NCBI GenBank assembly: GCA_015061115.1
Contig: SUXE01000017.1
Location: 43,692-107,691 of the forward strand
DNA length: 64,000 bases
Source: Bacteroidales bacterium
GTDB lineage: Bacteria > Bacteroidota > Bacteroidia > Bacteroidales > Paludibacteraceae
Direction: 5' to 3'
In this document: piece by piece, positions 1-9,436 of the stretch
Position numbering within the stretch: the first letter of the stretch is position 1
Layout: every line of letters begins with the position of its first letter
Position numbers and translations under genes: made by a program
Notes under the pieces: generated by a model
Databases searched by the model: none
What the model was told of the DNA's origin: nothing
The model's input: only the letters and a program-made list of their open reading frames with translations

Positions 1-3000
1 TAGGTGGTGTCAGCTGATGAACAAAGATATTCATATCAGAAGAACAATTCAAACGAGTTCCTACCAGTTTTACATACATATCTGATTCAGGAATGAAATC
101 TAGATTTGGAGTATAGACAGTGTCATTTCCATAATACCATTCAAATGTAGTGGCTCCCTGAGCTCGCAGATGCACATATTCTCCCTTACATGCTTCCACA
201 CTTCCCAAATATGAAAGTACAGGTGGATCAACAGGAAGAATAGTGAATGTAGCGGTGTTCTGACAACCGAATGAATCGATTCCGATAACCTCAAAAGTGG
301 TCTCTCCTGTAATCTTTTCAATCAAAGTTTCACCTTGCTTGCCATGTTTCCATGAATAATCCATAGCACCAGATGCGACAATCGTTGCGACACTATCTTT
401 GCAGACGTTTATATCACCCGTTATCGTGACGTCAGGCACCTCTCGTAATGAAACACTCACAATTTTTGTCGACTGACATCCATTATCCCCAATACCAGTC
501 AATGTATATTTTGTAGGGATAGACGGAGAAACCTCCAATGACTCTCCATCCAAACCGTATCCCCAATTATAAGTGGCCGCTCCGTGAGCCTTAAGCGAAG
601 TGTATTTTCCAGGACATACCACACTATCTCCATCCACCCAAAGTTCAGGCACAGGGAGAGTGCCTAGGACTGCACTTGCCTGCGACACACAACCTTTACG
701 GTATCCTGTCACAGTCACTTTCATAGTCTCATCATTTATCTTGAATGCACGGTGTGCTCCCTTCACTCCATCATGCCACTCATATTCAATAGCACCAACA
801 GCGTCGATTTTGGCAGCTTCTCCCGGACAAACATCAAAATCACCAACTATTTCTATAACAGGTCGCGCAATCGTATCCACATAAGTCGAATCTTTCGACT
901 TACAGCCATTCTTATCTGTACTTTCAAGTTTGATCCATACAGGCTCCCTCACCAAAAAACTCGTCTCTTTCTGGAAATCGAAATACGTGTCTCCAGCATA
1001 CCATCTCTGGCTTTCTACGTTTCCTTGGAATGCCAATTCCGCCTTGTTTCCTACACAAACGCTGTCTGGAGCCAAAATATCCACCTGGACAGGAATGTTG
1101 ACATTGATAATCTTTGTGACAGGATTTGGACATCCTTCCTTGCTATATCCAACAACCTGATATTCTGTTGGACCATCAGGGATATCATACGCTACAGAAT
1201 CACTTCCTGCTGGAGGATATACCCATTCAACCCTATCCGGAGTTCCAACAATTGACAATTTGACTGTATCTAACGCACAAACTTCATCTTTGGATAAAAT
1301 TGCCACCAAAGGAAGCTGGAAAACGTAAACAGGGACAGACATCGAATCTGTACAACCATTCAGGCTCACCTTTACCTTCCAAATCTCATTTCCCGTGATT
1401 TTCTTTTGCAATGTTGAATTGGTAGATCCATCCTGCCACTCAAATGTATATCCCTGAGCGGATAGCATTGACACTTTTGCCTGTTCGTCAGGACAAACCT
1501 CATCAACTTTATCGGCTATCTGCACAAGCGGACTCTGCTTGATGCGTACTTTTCTGCTCGCAGTTCCTCTACAACCATATTTATCATAACCTATCACCGT
1601 ATATGACGTGTCGGAATAAGGCATTATATCCATTGAAGGACCGCTATAAACGATACCCTGTCCGGAAACAGGATCTGAACCCAAATCCCACTCGTAACTT
1701 TCCGCACCTATACCATAAATAGTTGCCCTTTCTCCAGAACATAGCTCATCTGGTGTCCAAAGATCAACTATAGGCGATGGATTCACATGGATTTTAATGG
1801 AATCTTCTGTCTTGCAACCATAATTTAATGAAATCGCCGTACATTTAAATGTCTGTGTCACTGTAGGAATAACCTGCAAACGAGATCCTGATATTCCGCC
1901 CTCCCAATCATACGTACACGACACCAGACTCGACACCATCAGACGTGTTGAATCTCCAGAACAAACAGTGTCTTTTGTCGCACTCAATTTAATATTAGGA
2001 GTCAACACTCGAGTGATATATAATGAGTCGTCATATCCACAAGAACGCTCATCTACCACATGAACATAAAACCAACTGCTATTTTCAATTGTTACCTTCG
2101 CAGAAGTGTCATTACTTATTACCGTCTTTGACGAATCCATCCAAGTGATCTTCGAGGTTTGAAAATCAATATTCTGAGCAAACAATTCTATTGTTTCTCC
2201 CTTACACACAGTGTTGTGACCATCTATAATCACAGTAGGATAATCAGGAACCGTCACATTAAACGAATCTGTTCCAGAACATCCATGCTTGGTCACAGCC
2301 GTCAGTTTCACCATATAATTACCATACCCTGAATACTTATGACTCGTGTCTTTCTTAACCGAATTGTGTCCATCTCCAAAATCCCAGTTATATTTCCACA
2401 ACTCATCATCTGTCGTATTCAGCGTAGATCTATTCTCAAACTCCACATTACCGCTACAACCAACCGTAGCTTTCATATCCGGTTTCACTGAGACTGGAAG
2501 CAATTCTGTCTCCAATGTTATTGAGCTACAACTTTGCAACTCTCCTCGCATAGTACATGTATACTTAGAATTGGAAGTCATCAATCGGCGGTCTATTTCC
2601 ACTTCACTGCTGTCTTTTCCTGTAAACAAGAACATCGGACTTTCATTTCCATCTACCCTCCATTCATAATGAGCAAAACCCTTTGGAGCCTTGATTGTAG
2701 CATTCTCTCCACTACTCTCACAGTTGTTCACATCAAGTTTCAAATCCGTTGTCTCCACATAGAAATATCCGTATGCCTCATGGCCTCCGGCTCCCTCTGG
2801 AGGTGTGGGATTGAGTGCAGAAGCTTTCGGCACACGCAAACAGTCATGGGTCTGGAATGTGATAGTCACTTCATAACCAACCTTATTTGTCAAATCATAA
2901 ATTGTTGATGTCCAAGGCAAATAAGGATACTCATCCAACGCATTACTTTTTTTAGAATAGACACACGGTTTTGTAGGTTGCTTCAGATATGTGGCTGTCT

Positions 3001-3601
3001 TATTGGCGGTTGTAGCAAAAGATGCACATGCCTCAGTAGATACAACACCCGCCGGACTCTTAAACTCAACATTCATTTCGAATTGAGGAATTTGATCTCC
3101 CGAGTGTTTTCCTGAACCATCTGCAGGATCGTGTAACACACATGCGAAATTCAAAATCAAAGCTTTTGATTCTTCCGTAACCACAAACTTATATGTTGCT
3201 CTCTCAGCTGCAGCCTTAGGTGTATTGTTTCCTTCTGTACCCATTGGTTTTCCAATACGTAAGGACATAGCTCCATCAGAAAAAGGATTTTGCATAAACT
3301 CATCACAACTTATAATAGGATCATATGCCGAAATTGCAGCATCTATAAGTTTGAAACGGTCGTTCTCTCGCGTCACACGACCAGTCCACTCATAAACGCA
3401 TATACTATCGGCATCACGATAATAATTTCCAGTTTCCATAGTCCAGCCATTGAAATTCCCATCAGAAAAATCGATGTTTGGAGCTCCCACATCTCTTGCA
3501 GAAACCTTAAAGGAACATAATAAAAATAGTAGCAAGCAAATCACATATCTAAATTTCGCCCGCTTCAGCATCGCTGAATTTTGAATCTCGGTTTTTATCA
3601 T
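1..3601 (-). CDS. Giant secreted PKD/Ig-like repeat protein, N-terminal 1200 codons (partial)
   Basis: An open frame reads leftward from ATG at 3601 to the window edge without a stop, so the C-terminus is missing. The first ~37 residues hold a hydrophobic stretch ending in VSA, a plausible signal peptide; a second ATG at 3571 would give a more ordinary signal peptide and is an alternative start. Residues ~40-280 form a unique N-terminal domain. Near 2345-2390 a typical PKD motif (WDFGDG) appears. After that about nine Ig/PKD-like units of ~80 residues follow, each with a VC.G or VCPG start, a central Y.W or YEW, and a GC near the end. In Bacteroidota such proteins are usually exported by the type IX system and displayed as adhesins; the sorting domain would lie outside the window. 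Function is inferred; the repeat architecture is seen. Confidence 0.8.
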   Translation of the reverse strand, partial: MIKTEIQNSAMLKRAKFRYVICLLLFLLCSFKVSARDVGAPNIDFSDGNFNGWTMETGNYYRDADSICVYEWTGRVTRENDRFKLIDAAISAYDPIISCDEFMQNPFSDGAMSLRIGKPMGTEGNNTPKAAAERATYKFVVTEESKALILNFACVLHDPADGSGKHSGDQIPQFEMNVEFKSPAGVVSTEACASFATTANKTATYLKQPTKPCVYSKKSNALDEYPYLPWTSTIYDLTNKVGYEVTITFQTHDCLRVPKASALNPTPPEGAGGHEAYGYFYVETTDLKLDVNNCESSGENATIKAPKGFAHYEWRVDGNESPMFLFTGKDSSEVEIDRRLMTSNSKYTCTMRGELQSCSSITLETELLPVSVKPDMKATVGCSGNVEFENRSTLNTTDDELWKYNWDFGDGHNSVKKDTSHKYSGYGNYMVKLTAVTKHGCSGTDSFNVTVPDYPTVIIDGHNTVCKGETIELFAQNIDFQTSKITWMDSSKTVISNDTSAKVTIENSSWFYVHVVDERSCGYDDSLYITRVLTPNIKLSATKDTVCSGDSTRLMVSSLVSCTYDWEGGISGSRLQVIPTVTQTFKCTAISLNYGCKTEDSIKIHVNPSPIVDLWTPDELCSGERATIYGIGAESYEWDLGSDPVSGQGIVYSGPSMDIMPYSDTSYTVIGYDKYGCRGTASRKVRIKQSPLVQIADKVDEVCPDEQAKVSMLSAQGYTFEWQDGSTNSTLQKKITGNEIWKVKVSLNGCTDSMSVPVYVFQLPLVAILSKDEVCALDTVKLSIVGTPDRVEWVYPPAGSDSVAYDIPDGPTEYQVVGYSKEGCPNPVTKIINVNIPVQVDILAPDSVCVGNKAELAFQGNVESQRWYAGDTYFDFQKETSFLVREPVWIKLESTDKNGCKSKDSTYVDTIARPVIEIVGDFDVCPGEAAKIDAVGAIEYEWHDGVKGAHRAFKINDETMKVTVTGYRKGCVSQASAVLGTLPVPELWVDGDSVVCPGKYTSLKAHGAATYNWGYGLDGESLEVSPSIPTKYTLTGIGDNGCQSTKIVSVSLREVPDVTITGDINVCKDSVATIVASGAMDYSWKHGKQGETLIEKITGETTFEVIGIDSFGCQNTATFTILPVDPPVLSYLGSVEACKGEYVHLRAQGATTFEWYYGNDTVYTPNLDFIPESDMYVKLVGTRLNCSSDMNIFVHQLTPP

Positions 3602-3679
3602 AATGTGTCCACATTGGGTCCGAAAGGACTAACTAAATACCCTATTAAAAACACTGCATCCAAAATTTGGAATACTTTG

Positions 3680-3712
3680 CAATACTAATAAAAAAATGTT
3701 AAAAAAAACAAA
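3680..3712 (-). promoter_or_regulatory. Candidate promoter of the giant repeat protein
   Basis: On the minus strand TTTG (3712-3709) is followed after 21 bases by TAGTATTG (3687-3680), one base off the Bacteroidetes -7 consensus TAnnTTTG. It leaves a leader of roughly 70 bases. Confidence 0.45.
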
Positions 3713-3806
3713 TAACTAAAAAAAAAACATAAAAATCATTTAAAAATGTACAAAAACAGAGGCTTCAATGTAACAATTTACAAAAAATTACGTTTAAATA
3801 TTTCTT

Positions 3807-6800
3807 CTAAAAATCAACATCCAATCCGAATGCGAATGCCGTGCTTCTAGGATATGCGGAATAATCCACGGATGGTGTAGCCGACGTTGCCCTTCTCACA
3901 TTTACCTCAGGATCGAAACCGCTGTATTTTGTCCAGCAAAACAGGTTGTTGGCAGATGCATACACACGTGCCTTCGAGAGATTCGCCTTCTTAACCACCT
4001 TGCTTGGCAGCGTATAGCCCAATGTCAACTGCTTCAGACGAAGGAACGAACCGTCTTCAACAGCCCACGAATGGAACACATACCTCGCCATTATCGGCGA
4101 CCACATTGTGGCATTGGCATTTATCTGTGCCATCTCCTCAGGCGACGCTAATCCGCCCACACTATTTAAATATGTCCAACATCCTTCCACGTCGGCAGAC
4201 ATATTTCTATATGAGTATTTGTTGGTAGTGGAATTTTCAATTTTATTGGCATTATACACGTCTCCTCCATATTTCCAATAGAAATCGGCAGACAAGTCAA
4301 AACTCCAGATCTTGAAATTCAATCCAAATCCTCCCGTATGCTTCGGCAATGCGTTTCCAATCACAACCTTATCCGACTCATCAATCGTACCGTCGCCATT
4401 CTGATCCTTCAAACGCAATGATCCGGGACGGATAGTGCCAGCCAACAATGTGGCATCAGAGACAATACCTTCCTTTAACTTATATGCACCGTCTTCATAC
4501 TCAAAATCATCCACCGTATACCAGCCATCCGTCTCATATCCGTACATTCTGCCTATGCTCTCCCCCACCTCAAGGATATAATCACCTGTGATCTCCGAAC
4601 CTGCCCAACCAGATGACATCTCCATCTTGTCCGCTCCACCTAAACTTTTGATCTTCGTATCTGCGAAAGCGATATTAAAATCAACGTCGAACTTGAAATT
4701 CTTTCTGTTGACAACACCTACATTCAACGACAACTCCACACCCTTATTCTCTGTCGATCCGACATTCTGCATCATATAAGTGTATCCAGAAGAGTATGGA
4801 AGTTTTGTCTGCAAAAGCAAATCCTCAGTTGTATTGCGATAGATATCAAATGTCAGTTGGATTCGATTGTTTAGCAAGCCAAGATCAAGGCCGATATTGC
4901 GAGAAACCGTTGTCTCCCAAGTAAGATCAGGATTTGGTTTATACTCTCCCGTCTTCAAATATGAAAGATATTCACCATCAATCTCTAGCACTCCGTCGGC
5001 ATCAGATGGCGACGAGTAGACCTGCTGGTATAGATTATTGCTGATGCGGTTGTTTCCCGTCGCACCGATACTATATCTCAATTTCGCATTGCTTAAAACT
5101 TTTGATACTGAAGATTGAGCGATAAAATCCTCTTCACTGATTCTCCAGCCAACTGAAGCCGATGGGAAATATCCCCACTGTTTGTCCGACGCAAATTTGC
5201 TTGATCTGTCGGCTCTGTAAGTAGCTGAGAACAAGTATCTTTCCTTAAAAGAATAGTTTGCACGTCCAAAATACGACAAAATCACATCATTAGGCAAGAC
5301 TGCTGAATTGGACGGTTGCGGAGTACCAAGACTCATGTTGGCAATACACTGCTCAGCATTCAAATATTCAGGGAAATATCTGCTTTCGCTTTGAATATAG
5401 CTTTCTTTCTTCTTTATAAATTCTTCTCCAACAAGTAATGTTAAAGAATGACGTTTCAGTTTCTGCAAAAGATAAAAATGAGCAGTGTTGGAATTTCTGA
5501 AAATGGACTGACGTAAGTTGAGGACAGATGCCATTGGAGCGTTTCCATTCTTCAATGCCTGCGACGTGCCGACTCCATAACAGCGATCCGTTTCACGGAA
5601 CAAACCATCCACACCAATCTGCGAATTCAAATTGAAAAATGAGACGGGAGAAATCGTAACACCCAAATCGCCCTTCACTCCATTCTGAGTTTGCTTACGA
5701 TAATCAGCGTTGTTCACCTCGACAGGATTATACGTGCTCGACACAGTCTCAAACTCATCCACGTCTTCAATATTCAAAGGGGAATAAAGGAATGCATTTC
5801 TCAAGCGGGCATCCGTGTTGCTGCCTTCCGTCGAGACTCCCGCACCATTCTGCACCTTATTAAAATATGAGGTTTTCAAATCAAACGACAAATATTTTGA
5901 CACCTCATGATTGATATTCATGCCAAAATTATGTCGACGCGAATTCTGCCCGACAACAATTCCATTGTTATCATTGAAATCGTATGCTATTTTGAATGCT
6001 GTTTTGTCGTTTTTATAAGTCGTGATAACAGACTGATCCATAAAGAAGCCGTTTTCACCAAACAATTGATCCACCCAATCATTCTGCACGACCGACTGGT
6101 ATTTGGCAAGTTCATCGTAAGAACCATACACGGAAGTAAATGATTCCAAAGCCTCCTCACTCTTCATCGCAGCCGTCTCATAACAGAATTTCGCATAATC
6201 GTATGGCGACAACACCTTCAGTCTATTTTTAAATGTACGGAATCCATATTGAGATTTATACGATGTCTTCAACCCATTCTCTTTTGCTCTCTTTGTAGTG
6301 ACAAGCACAACACCGGATGCAGATCGAGCTCCATAAACAGCAGCGGCGGCAGCGTCTTTCAACACATCTATCCTCTCAATGTCGGAAGGAGAAATATTGG
6401 AAATATTGTCGACGGGAAAACCATCCACTATATATAAAGGAGCATTGTTACCGGTGATTGACGTTCCGCCACGTACTGTGATCTCCACCTCACCCATTTC
6501 ACCACCCTCACTCATCGACACATCAACACCTGCAATCTTACCCTGGATCGCATTTTCAACATTGCCATTTTCTCCTTGGATCGACTGAGATGGAGAAAGA
6601 GTCGCATTAGCGCCTGTCAGATCTTTTTTGCGGGCCTCACCATAACCGACAACAACAATCTCATCCACATTATATGAAAAACCGTATGAGGTAGAATCTT
6701 CGTTGGTTTCAATATTTTGTTCCACCACGTCCTGTTCCTCCGCACATACATCGACACAGAAAGAGATTGCGCCAAAAAGCGACGCAAAAGTCATTACATT

Positions 6801-6830
6801 CAACTGTAAAATTGAGCCCTTGAATATCAT
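3807..6830 (-). CDS. SusC-like TonB-dependent outer-membrane receptor (orphan)
   Basis: A 1007-residue outer-membrane receptor of the SusC/RagA type, which imports oligosaccharides, peptides or other large ligands with TonB energy. After a signal-like N-terminus comes the plug domain with EIVVVGYG (about residues 57-64), LYIVDGFPV and the SusC signature DIERIDVLKDAAAAAVYGAR, then a long beta-barrel ending in an aromatic-type C-terminus (LDVDF). The carboxypeptidase-like domain that usually sits before the plug is absent; only ~55 residues separate the signal from the plug. No SusD partner follows: the next gene in the same direction is the giant PKD protein. The start at 6830 is preceded by AGAAAGAAGG, a plausible ribosome site. 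Family assignment is firm, substrate unknown. Confidence 0.93.
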   Translation of the reverse strand: MIFKGSILQLNVMTFASLFGAISFCVDVCAEEQDVVEQNIETNEDSTSYGFSYNVDEIVVVGYGEARKKDLTGANATLSPSQSIQGENGNVENAIQGKIAGVDVSMSEGGEMGEVEITVRGGTSITGNNAPLYIVDGFPVDNISNISPSDIERIDVLKDAAAAAVYGARSASGVVLVTTKRAKENGLKTSYKSQYGFRTFKNRLKVLSPYDYAKFCYETAAMKSEEALESFTSVYGSYDELAKYQSVVQNDWVDQLFGENGFFMDQSVITTYKNDKTAFKIAYDFNDNNGIVVGQNSRRHNFGMNINHEVSKYLSFDLKTSYFNKVQNGAGVSTEGSNTDARLRNAFLYSPLNIEDVDEFETVSSTYNPVEVNNADYRKQTQNGVKGDLGVTISPVSFFNLNSQIGVDGLFRETDRCYGVGTSQALKNGNAPMASVLNLRQSIFRNSNTAHFYLLQKLKRHSLTLLVGEEFIKKKESYIQSESRYFPEYLNAEQCIANMSLGTPQPSNSAVLPNDVILSYFGRANYSFKERYLFSATYRADRSSKFASDKQWGYFPSASVGWRISEEDFIAQSSVSKVLSNAKLRYSIGATGNNRISNNLYQQVYSSPSDADGVLEIDGEYLSYLKTGEYKPNPDLTWETTVSRNIGLDLGLLNNRIQLTFDIYRNTTEDLLLQTKLPYSSGYTYMMQNVGSTENKGVELSLNVGVVNRKNFKFDVDFNIAFADTKIKSLGGADKMEMSSGWAGSEITGDYILEVGESIGRMYGYETDGWYTVDDFEYEDGAYKLKEGIVSDATLLAGTIRPGSLRLKDQNGDGTIDESDKVVIGNALPKHTGGFGLNFKIWSFDLSADFYWKYGGDVYNANKIENSTTNKYSYRNMSADVEGCWTYLNSVGGLASPEEMAQINANATMWSPIMARYVFHSWAVEDGSFLRLKQLTLGYTLPSKVVKKANLSKARVYASANNLFCWTKYSGFDPEVNVRRATSATPSVDYSAYPRSTAFAFGLDVDF

Positions 6831-6875
6831 CCTTCTTTCTTAATGTGAATCACTAAAATAGCGAGTGAAACACTA

Positions 6876-6907
6876 CAAAAATAAGTTTTTTACGCTTACT
6901 CTTCAAA
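6876..6907 (-). promoter_or_regulatory. Promoter of the SusC-like gene
   Basis: Minus-strand TTTG (6907-6904), a 20-base spacer, then TATTTTTG (6883-6876): an exact Bacteroidetes sigma-ABfr-type promoter. It is divergent from the HU promoter about 50 bases away. Confidence 0.7.
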
Positions 6908-6952
6908 AACGAAAAGCAAAATATCCCCTAATGAGTTTTTTTTCAAATACTT

Positions 6953-6984
6953 TTTGCAAATAAGACAATCTTTCTCTACTTTTG
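6953..6984 (+). promoter_or_regulatory. Promoter of the HU gene
   Basis: TTTG (6953-6956), 20 bases, TACTTTTG (6977-6984). This exactly fits the Bacteroidetes consensus and gives a leader of about 20 bases before the ATG at 7010. Confidence 0.75.
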
Positions 6985-7009
6985 TATCAAATTTTGAAAT
7001 TTAAGAAAG

Positions 7010-7309
7010 ATGACAAAGGCAGAATTAGTTAATGAGATATCTGTACGCACAGGAATTAGCCGTGAAGATACGCTTATTGTAGTTGAGGGTTTTATGTCGG
7101 AGGTTAAGAGAGCGATGCGTAAAGGTGACAACATTTACTTACGCGGATTCGGTACTTTCCTAGTAAAGACAAGAAAAGAGAAGACTGGTAGAAACATCAC
7201 TCAAAAGAGTACAATCATCATCCCTGAGCACAAAATAGCTGCGTTCAAGGCAACAAAGGACTTCATTTACGAGAATGGAGACTACATGAGCGTAGAAGGC
7301 AAGAAATAA
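7010..7309 (+). CDS. HU/IHF-family DNA-binding protein
   Basis: A 99-residue nucleoid protein of the HU/IHF family. It starts MTKAELVNEI and contains the family's central GFGTF turn followed by a basic arm (RKEKTGRN) that inserts into the minor groove, then a C-terminal FKATKDF segment. Length is normal for a single-domain HU with a short tail (MSVEGKK). It has its own strong promoter and is followed 42 bases later by a tiny basic ribosomal-type gene. HU bends and compacts DNA and aids replication and recombination. Paralogues in Bacteroidota are many, so no specific symbol is given. Confidence 0.95.
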   Translation: MTKAELVNEISVRTGISREDTLIVVEGFMSEVKRAMRKGDNIYLRGFGTFLVKTRKEKTGRNITQKSTIIIPEHKIAAFKATKDFIYENGDYMSVEGKK

Positions 7310-7351
7310 GCTGGAAGTGAACTTTAGTAAAAATTATTAATACATTAGATT

Positions 7352-7441
7352 ATGCCAAGCGGTAAGAAGAGAAAAAGACATAAAATGTCTACTCACAAGC
7401 GCAAAAAAAGACTAAAGAAGGATCGTCATAAGAAGAAATAA
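7352..7441 (+). CDS. 29-residue Lys/Arg-rich protein, AURKAIP1/COX24 (mS38)-like
   Basis: A short frame from ATG 7352 to TAA 7441 encodes 29 residues beginning MPSGKKRKRHKMSTHKRKKR; 19 of the 29 are Lys, Arg or His. This pattern (KRKRHKM..HKRKKR) matches the bacterial AURKAIP1/COX24-domain small proteins common in Bacteroidota, related to the mitochondrial small-subunit protein mS38. It is therefore probably a ribosome-bound peptide at the decoding side of the 30S subunit. It sits between HU and ribonuclease G and ends just before a strong hairpin. Coding status rests on composition and family resemblance. Confidence 0.8.
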   Translation: MPSGKKRKRHKMSTHKRKKRLKKDRHKKK

Positions 7442-7471
7442 TCCTTCGCTGTATTTTGCAAAAAGAAAGCT

Positions 7472-7522
7472 AAGAACAAACGTTGATTGCCGTAAAAAGC
7501 TCAGTGTTTGTTCTTTCTTTTT
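7472..7522 (+). terminator. Intrinsic-type terminator after HU and the small basic gene
   Basis: A perfect 10-bp inverted repeat (AAGAACAAAC at 7472-7481, GTTTGTTCTT at 7506-7515) with a 24-base loop is followed by TCTTTTT. Confidence 0.6.
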
Positions 7523-7657
7523 ATCTAAGACCATGAAGACGGTGCAATCATTTGTTATTCAGAACATTATCTCGTCTAGACATGAATATGGATTTATCAT
7601 ACAGATGTCTTACAAATATATAAGATTGCATTTAGTCCTCAACAAAAACAATTAAAA

Positions 7658-9286
7658 GTGAATAACGAACTTATTATTGACGTTCAGGAAAACGAAGTAA
7701 AGATTGCCCTCCTTGAGGACAAGAAACTCGCATCCTACCACTCGGAGAACAGAGGAACGGAAAACAAGTACGCCGTGGCCAACATCTATCTGGGCAAGGT
7801 AAAGAAACTAATGCCTGGACTTAACGCCGCCTTCATCGACGTGGGATACGACAAAGGTGCATTTCTCCACTATCAGGACCTAGGCAGAGGCTATCGCTCA
7901 ACCCAACGATTCCTTCGCAACGTCCTTATGGAAGGAACCCGCGCACCTAAAGTGCAGGATGTAGAGCTTGATCCAATCTTGGAAAAGAACGGTGACATCA
8001 AGGATGTTCTTGCTCCAGGACAGGAAATATTGGTGCAGATTGAGAAAGAGCCGATCTCTACGAAAGGTCCACGTCTGACTGCGGAAATCACCATCGCGGG
8101 AAGATTCCTCGTACTTGTTCCATTGTCGGACAAGGTGTTCGTGTCTCAGAAAATCAAGTCGAACGCAGAAAGGAAACGTATCAAGGAGATTCTTTCCAAA
8201 TGTCTGCCTAAAAACTTCGGCTGTATCGCGCGTACAATGTCGGAGGGCAAGGAAGAGGCTGATTTCAAAGAAGAACTTGAAGATTTGGTCAACAAATGGG
8301 AGAACATGGTTGCGAACCTCAACAAAGAGGATCTGCCAAAACTTGTGCTCAAAGAGATGGACTCTGTGACTGGTCTGCTCCGCGACACACTCTCTCCTGA
8401 CTATGACAGCATCGTCGTCAACGACAAGAATGTCTACAAAGAGGTCATCAGCTACGTAAACCAAATCGCCCCAGAAAAGAAAGATATCGTCCAGTACTAC
8501 GAGGATGACATTCCGTTGTTTGATTTCTACAAGGTGACCAAACAGATCAAGAGTTCATTCGGCAGAACAGTCGTGTTCAAGAACAGCGCGTATCTGGTGA
8601 TCGAGCAGACAGAAGCTTTGATGGTGATCGACGTGAACAGCGGAAACCGTTCAAAGAGCAGCAACGACCAGGAGACAAACGCACTTGAAGTCAACCTTGC
8701 AGCCGCTGACGAAATTGCAAGACAATTGCGTCTTCGTGATATCGGAGGTATCGTAGTGATCGACTTCATTGATATGGCCAAGGGAGAAAATCGCGTCGCT
8801 CTATACGACAGAATGCGTCAGAACATGGCTCGCGACAAAGCCCGCCACAACATCCTGCCATTGAGCAAGTTCTGCTTGATGCAGATCACTCGCCACCGTG
8901 TGCGCCCAGTAACCAATATCAAGACAGAAGAGGTTTGCCCTACTTGCCACGGAACAGGAAAGGCTCAGCCGTCAATCCTGTTTGAACATGAGATCGAAGA
9001 GAAGATCCGTTATGTGAAGGAAGAGAAGAAGATCACAGATTTCACGATTTTCGTGCATCCATACGTCTACACATATTTAAATAGTGGATTCTTCTTCAAC
9101 AGTTTGAAATGGAAGTGGCGCCGCAAATACTGTAAATTCAATCTGCTCAAAAACGAAGATTTCGGTATGCTTCAATATAAGTTTATCGATAAGGATGGAG
9201 CAGAAATAAGCCTAAACCCCGAAAAAGAAGAATTAGCGATAGAAGAAGCTATCGAAGAAAGCCAAGATAAAGGCTCAAAGAAATAA
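7658..9286 (+). CDS. rng: Ribonuclease E/G family endoribonuclease
   Basis: A 542-residue RNase G-type enzyme that cleaves single-stranded RNA in rRNA maturation and mRNA decay. The N-terminal S1-like segment (YLGKVKKLMPGLNAAFIDVG, ~44-63) precedes the catalytic region with metal-binding aspartates in MVIDVNSGN (D325) and VVIDFIDM (D369). The zinc-link CPTCHGTG (Cys427, Cys430) mediates dimer/tetramer assembly. Length matches RNase G without the long RNase E scaffold tail; the C-terminus is acidic. The start is GTG at 7658. No near-perfect promoter was seen in the 140 bases upstream, but the preceding hairpin suggests a separate transcript. Confidence 0.95.
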   Translation: MNNELIIDVQENEVKIALLEDKKLASYHSENRGTENKYAVANIYLGKVKKLMPGLNAAFIDVGYDKGAFLHYQDLGRGYRSTQRFLRNVLMEGTRAPKVQDVELDPILEKNGDIKDVLAPGQEILVQIEKEPISTKGPRLTAEITIAGRFLVLVPLSDKVFVSQKIKSNAERKRIKEILSKCLPKNFGCIARTMSEGKEEADFKEELEDLVNKWENMVANLNKEDLPKLVLKEMDSVTGLLRDTLSPDYDSIVVNDKNVYKEVISYVNQIAPEKKDIVQYYEDDIPLFDFYKVTKQIKSSFGRTVVFKNSAYLVIEQTEALMVIDVNSGNRSKSSNDQETNALEVNLAAADEIARQLRLRDIGGIVVIDFIDMAKGENRVALYDRMRQNMARDKARHNILPLSKFCLMQITRHRVRPVTNIKTEEVCPTCHGTGKAQPSILFEHEIEEKIRYVKEEKKITDFTIFVHPYVYTYLNSGFFFNSLKWKWRRKYCKFNLLKNEDFGMLQYKFIDKDGAEISLNPEKEELAIEEAIEESQDKGSKK

Positions 9287-9291
9287 TACAA

Positions 9292-9320
9292 AAGGCGGAA
9301 CAAATGTTCCGCCTTTTTTC
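9292..9320 (+). terminator. Terminator of rng
   Basis: A perfect 10-bp stem (AAGGCGGAAC / GTTCCGCCTT) with a 4-base AAAT loop is followed by a run of T. A classical intrinsic terminator. Confidence 0.9.
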
Positions 9321-9346
9321 TCATTTGCGATATACAGTCATGTAAT

Positions 9347-9388
9347 AAAAAAACAAAACGGCCAAGGATTTCATCCCCAGTCGTTTTG
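9347..9388 (-). terminator. Terminator of dapL
   Basis: Read on the minus strand, CAAAACG (9388-9382) and CGTTTTG (9360-9354) form a 7-bp stem followed by seven T. Together with the rng terminator it separates convergent transcripts. Confidence 0.65.
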
Positions 9389-9436
9389 CATTATGACACA
9401 TTTTTAGAAATAACATCGTTTACGTATTTCTACAAC

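Noticed and set aside
2346..2908. Plus-strand frames over the giant repeat protein
   Set aside because: The minus strand reads through without stops and carries PKD motifs; the plus frames are fragments in two phases.
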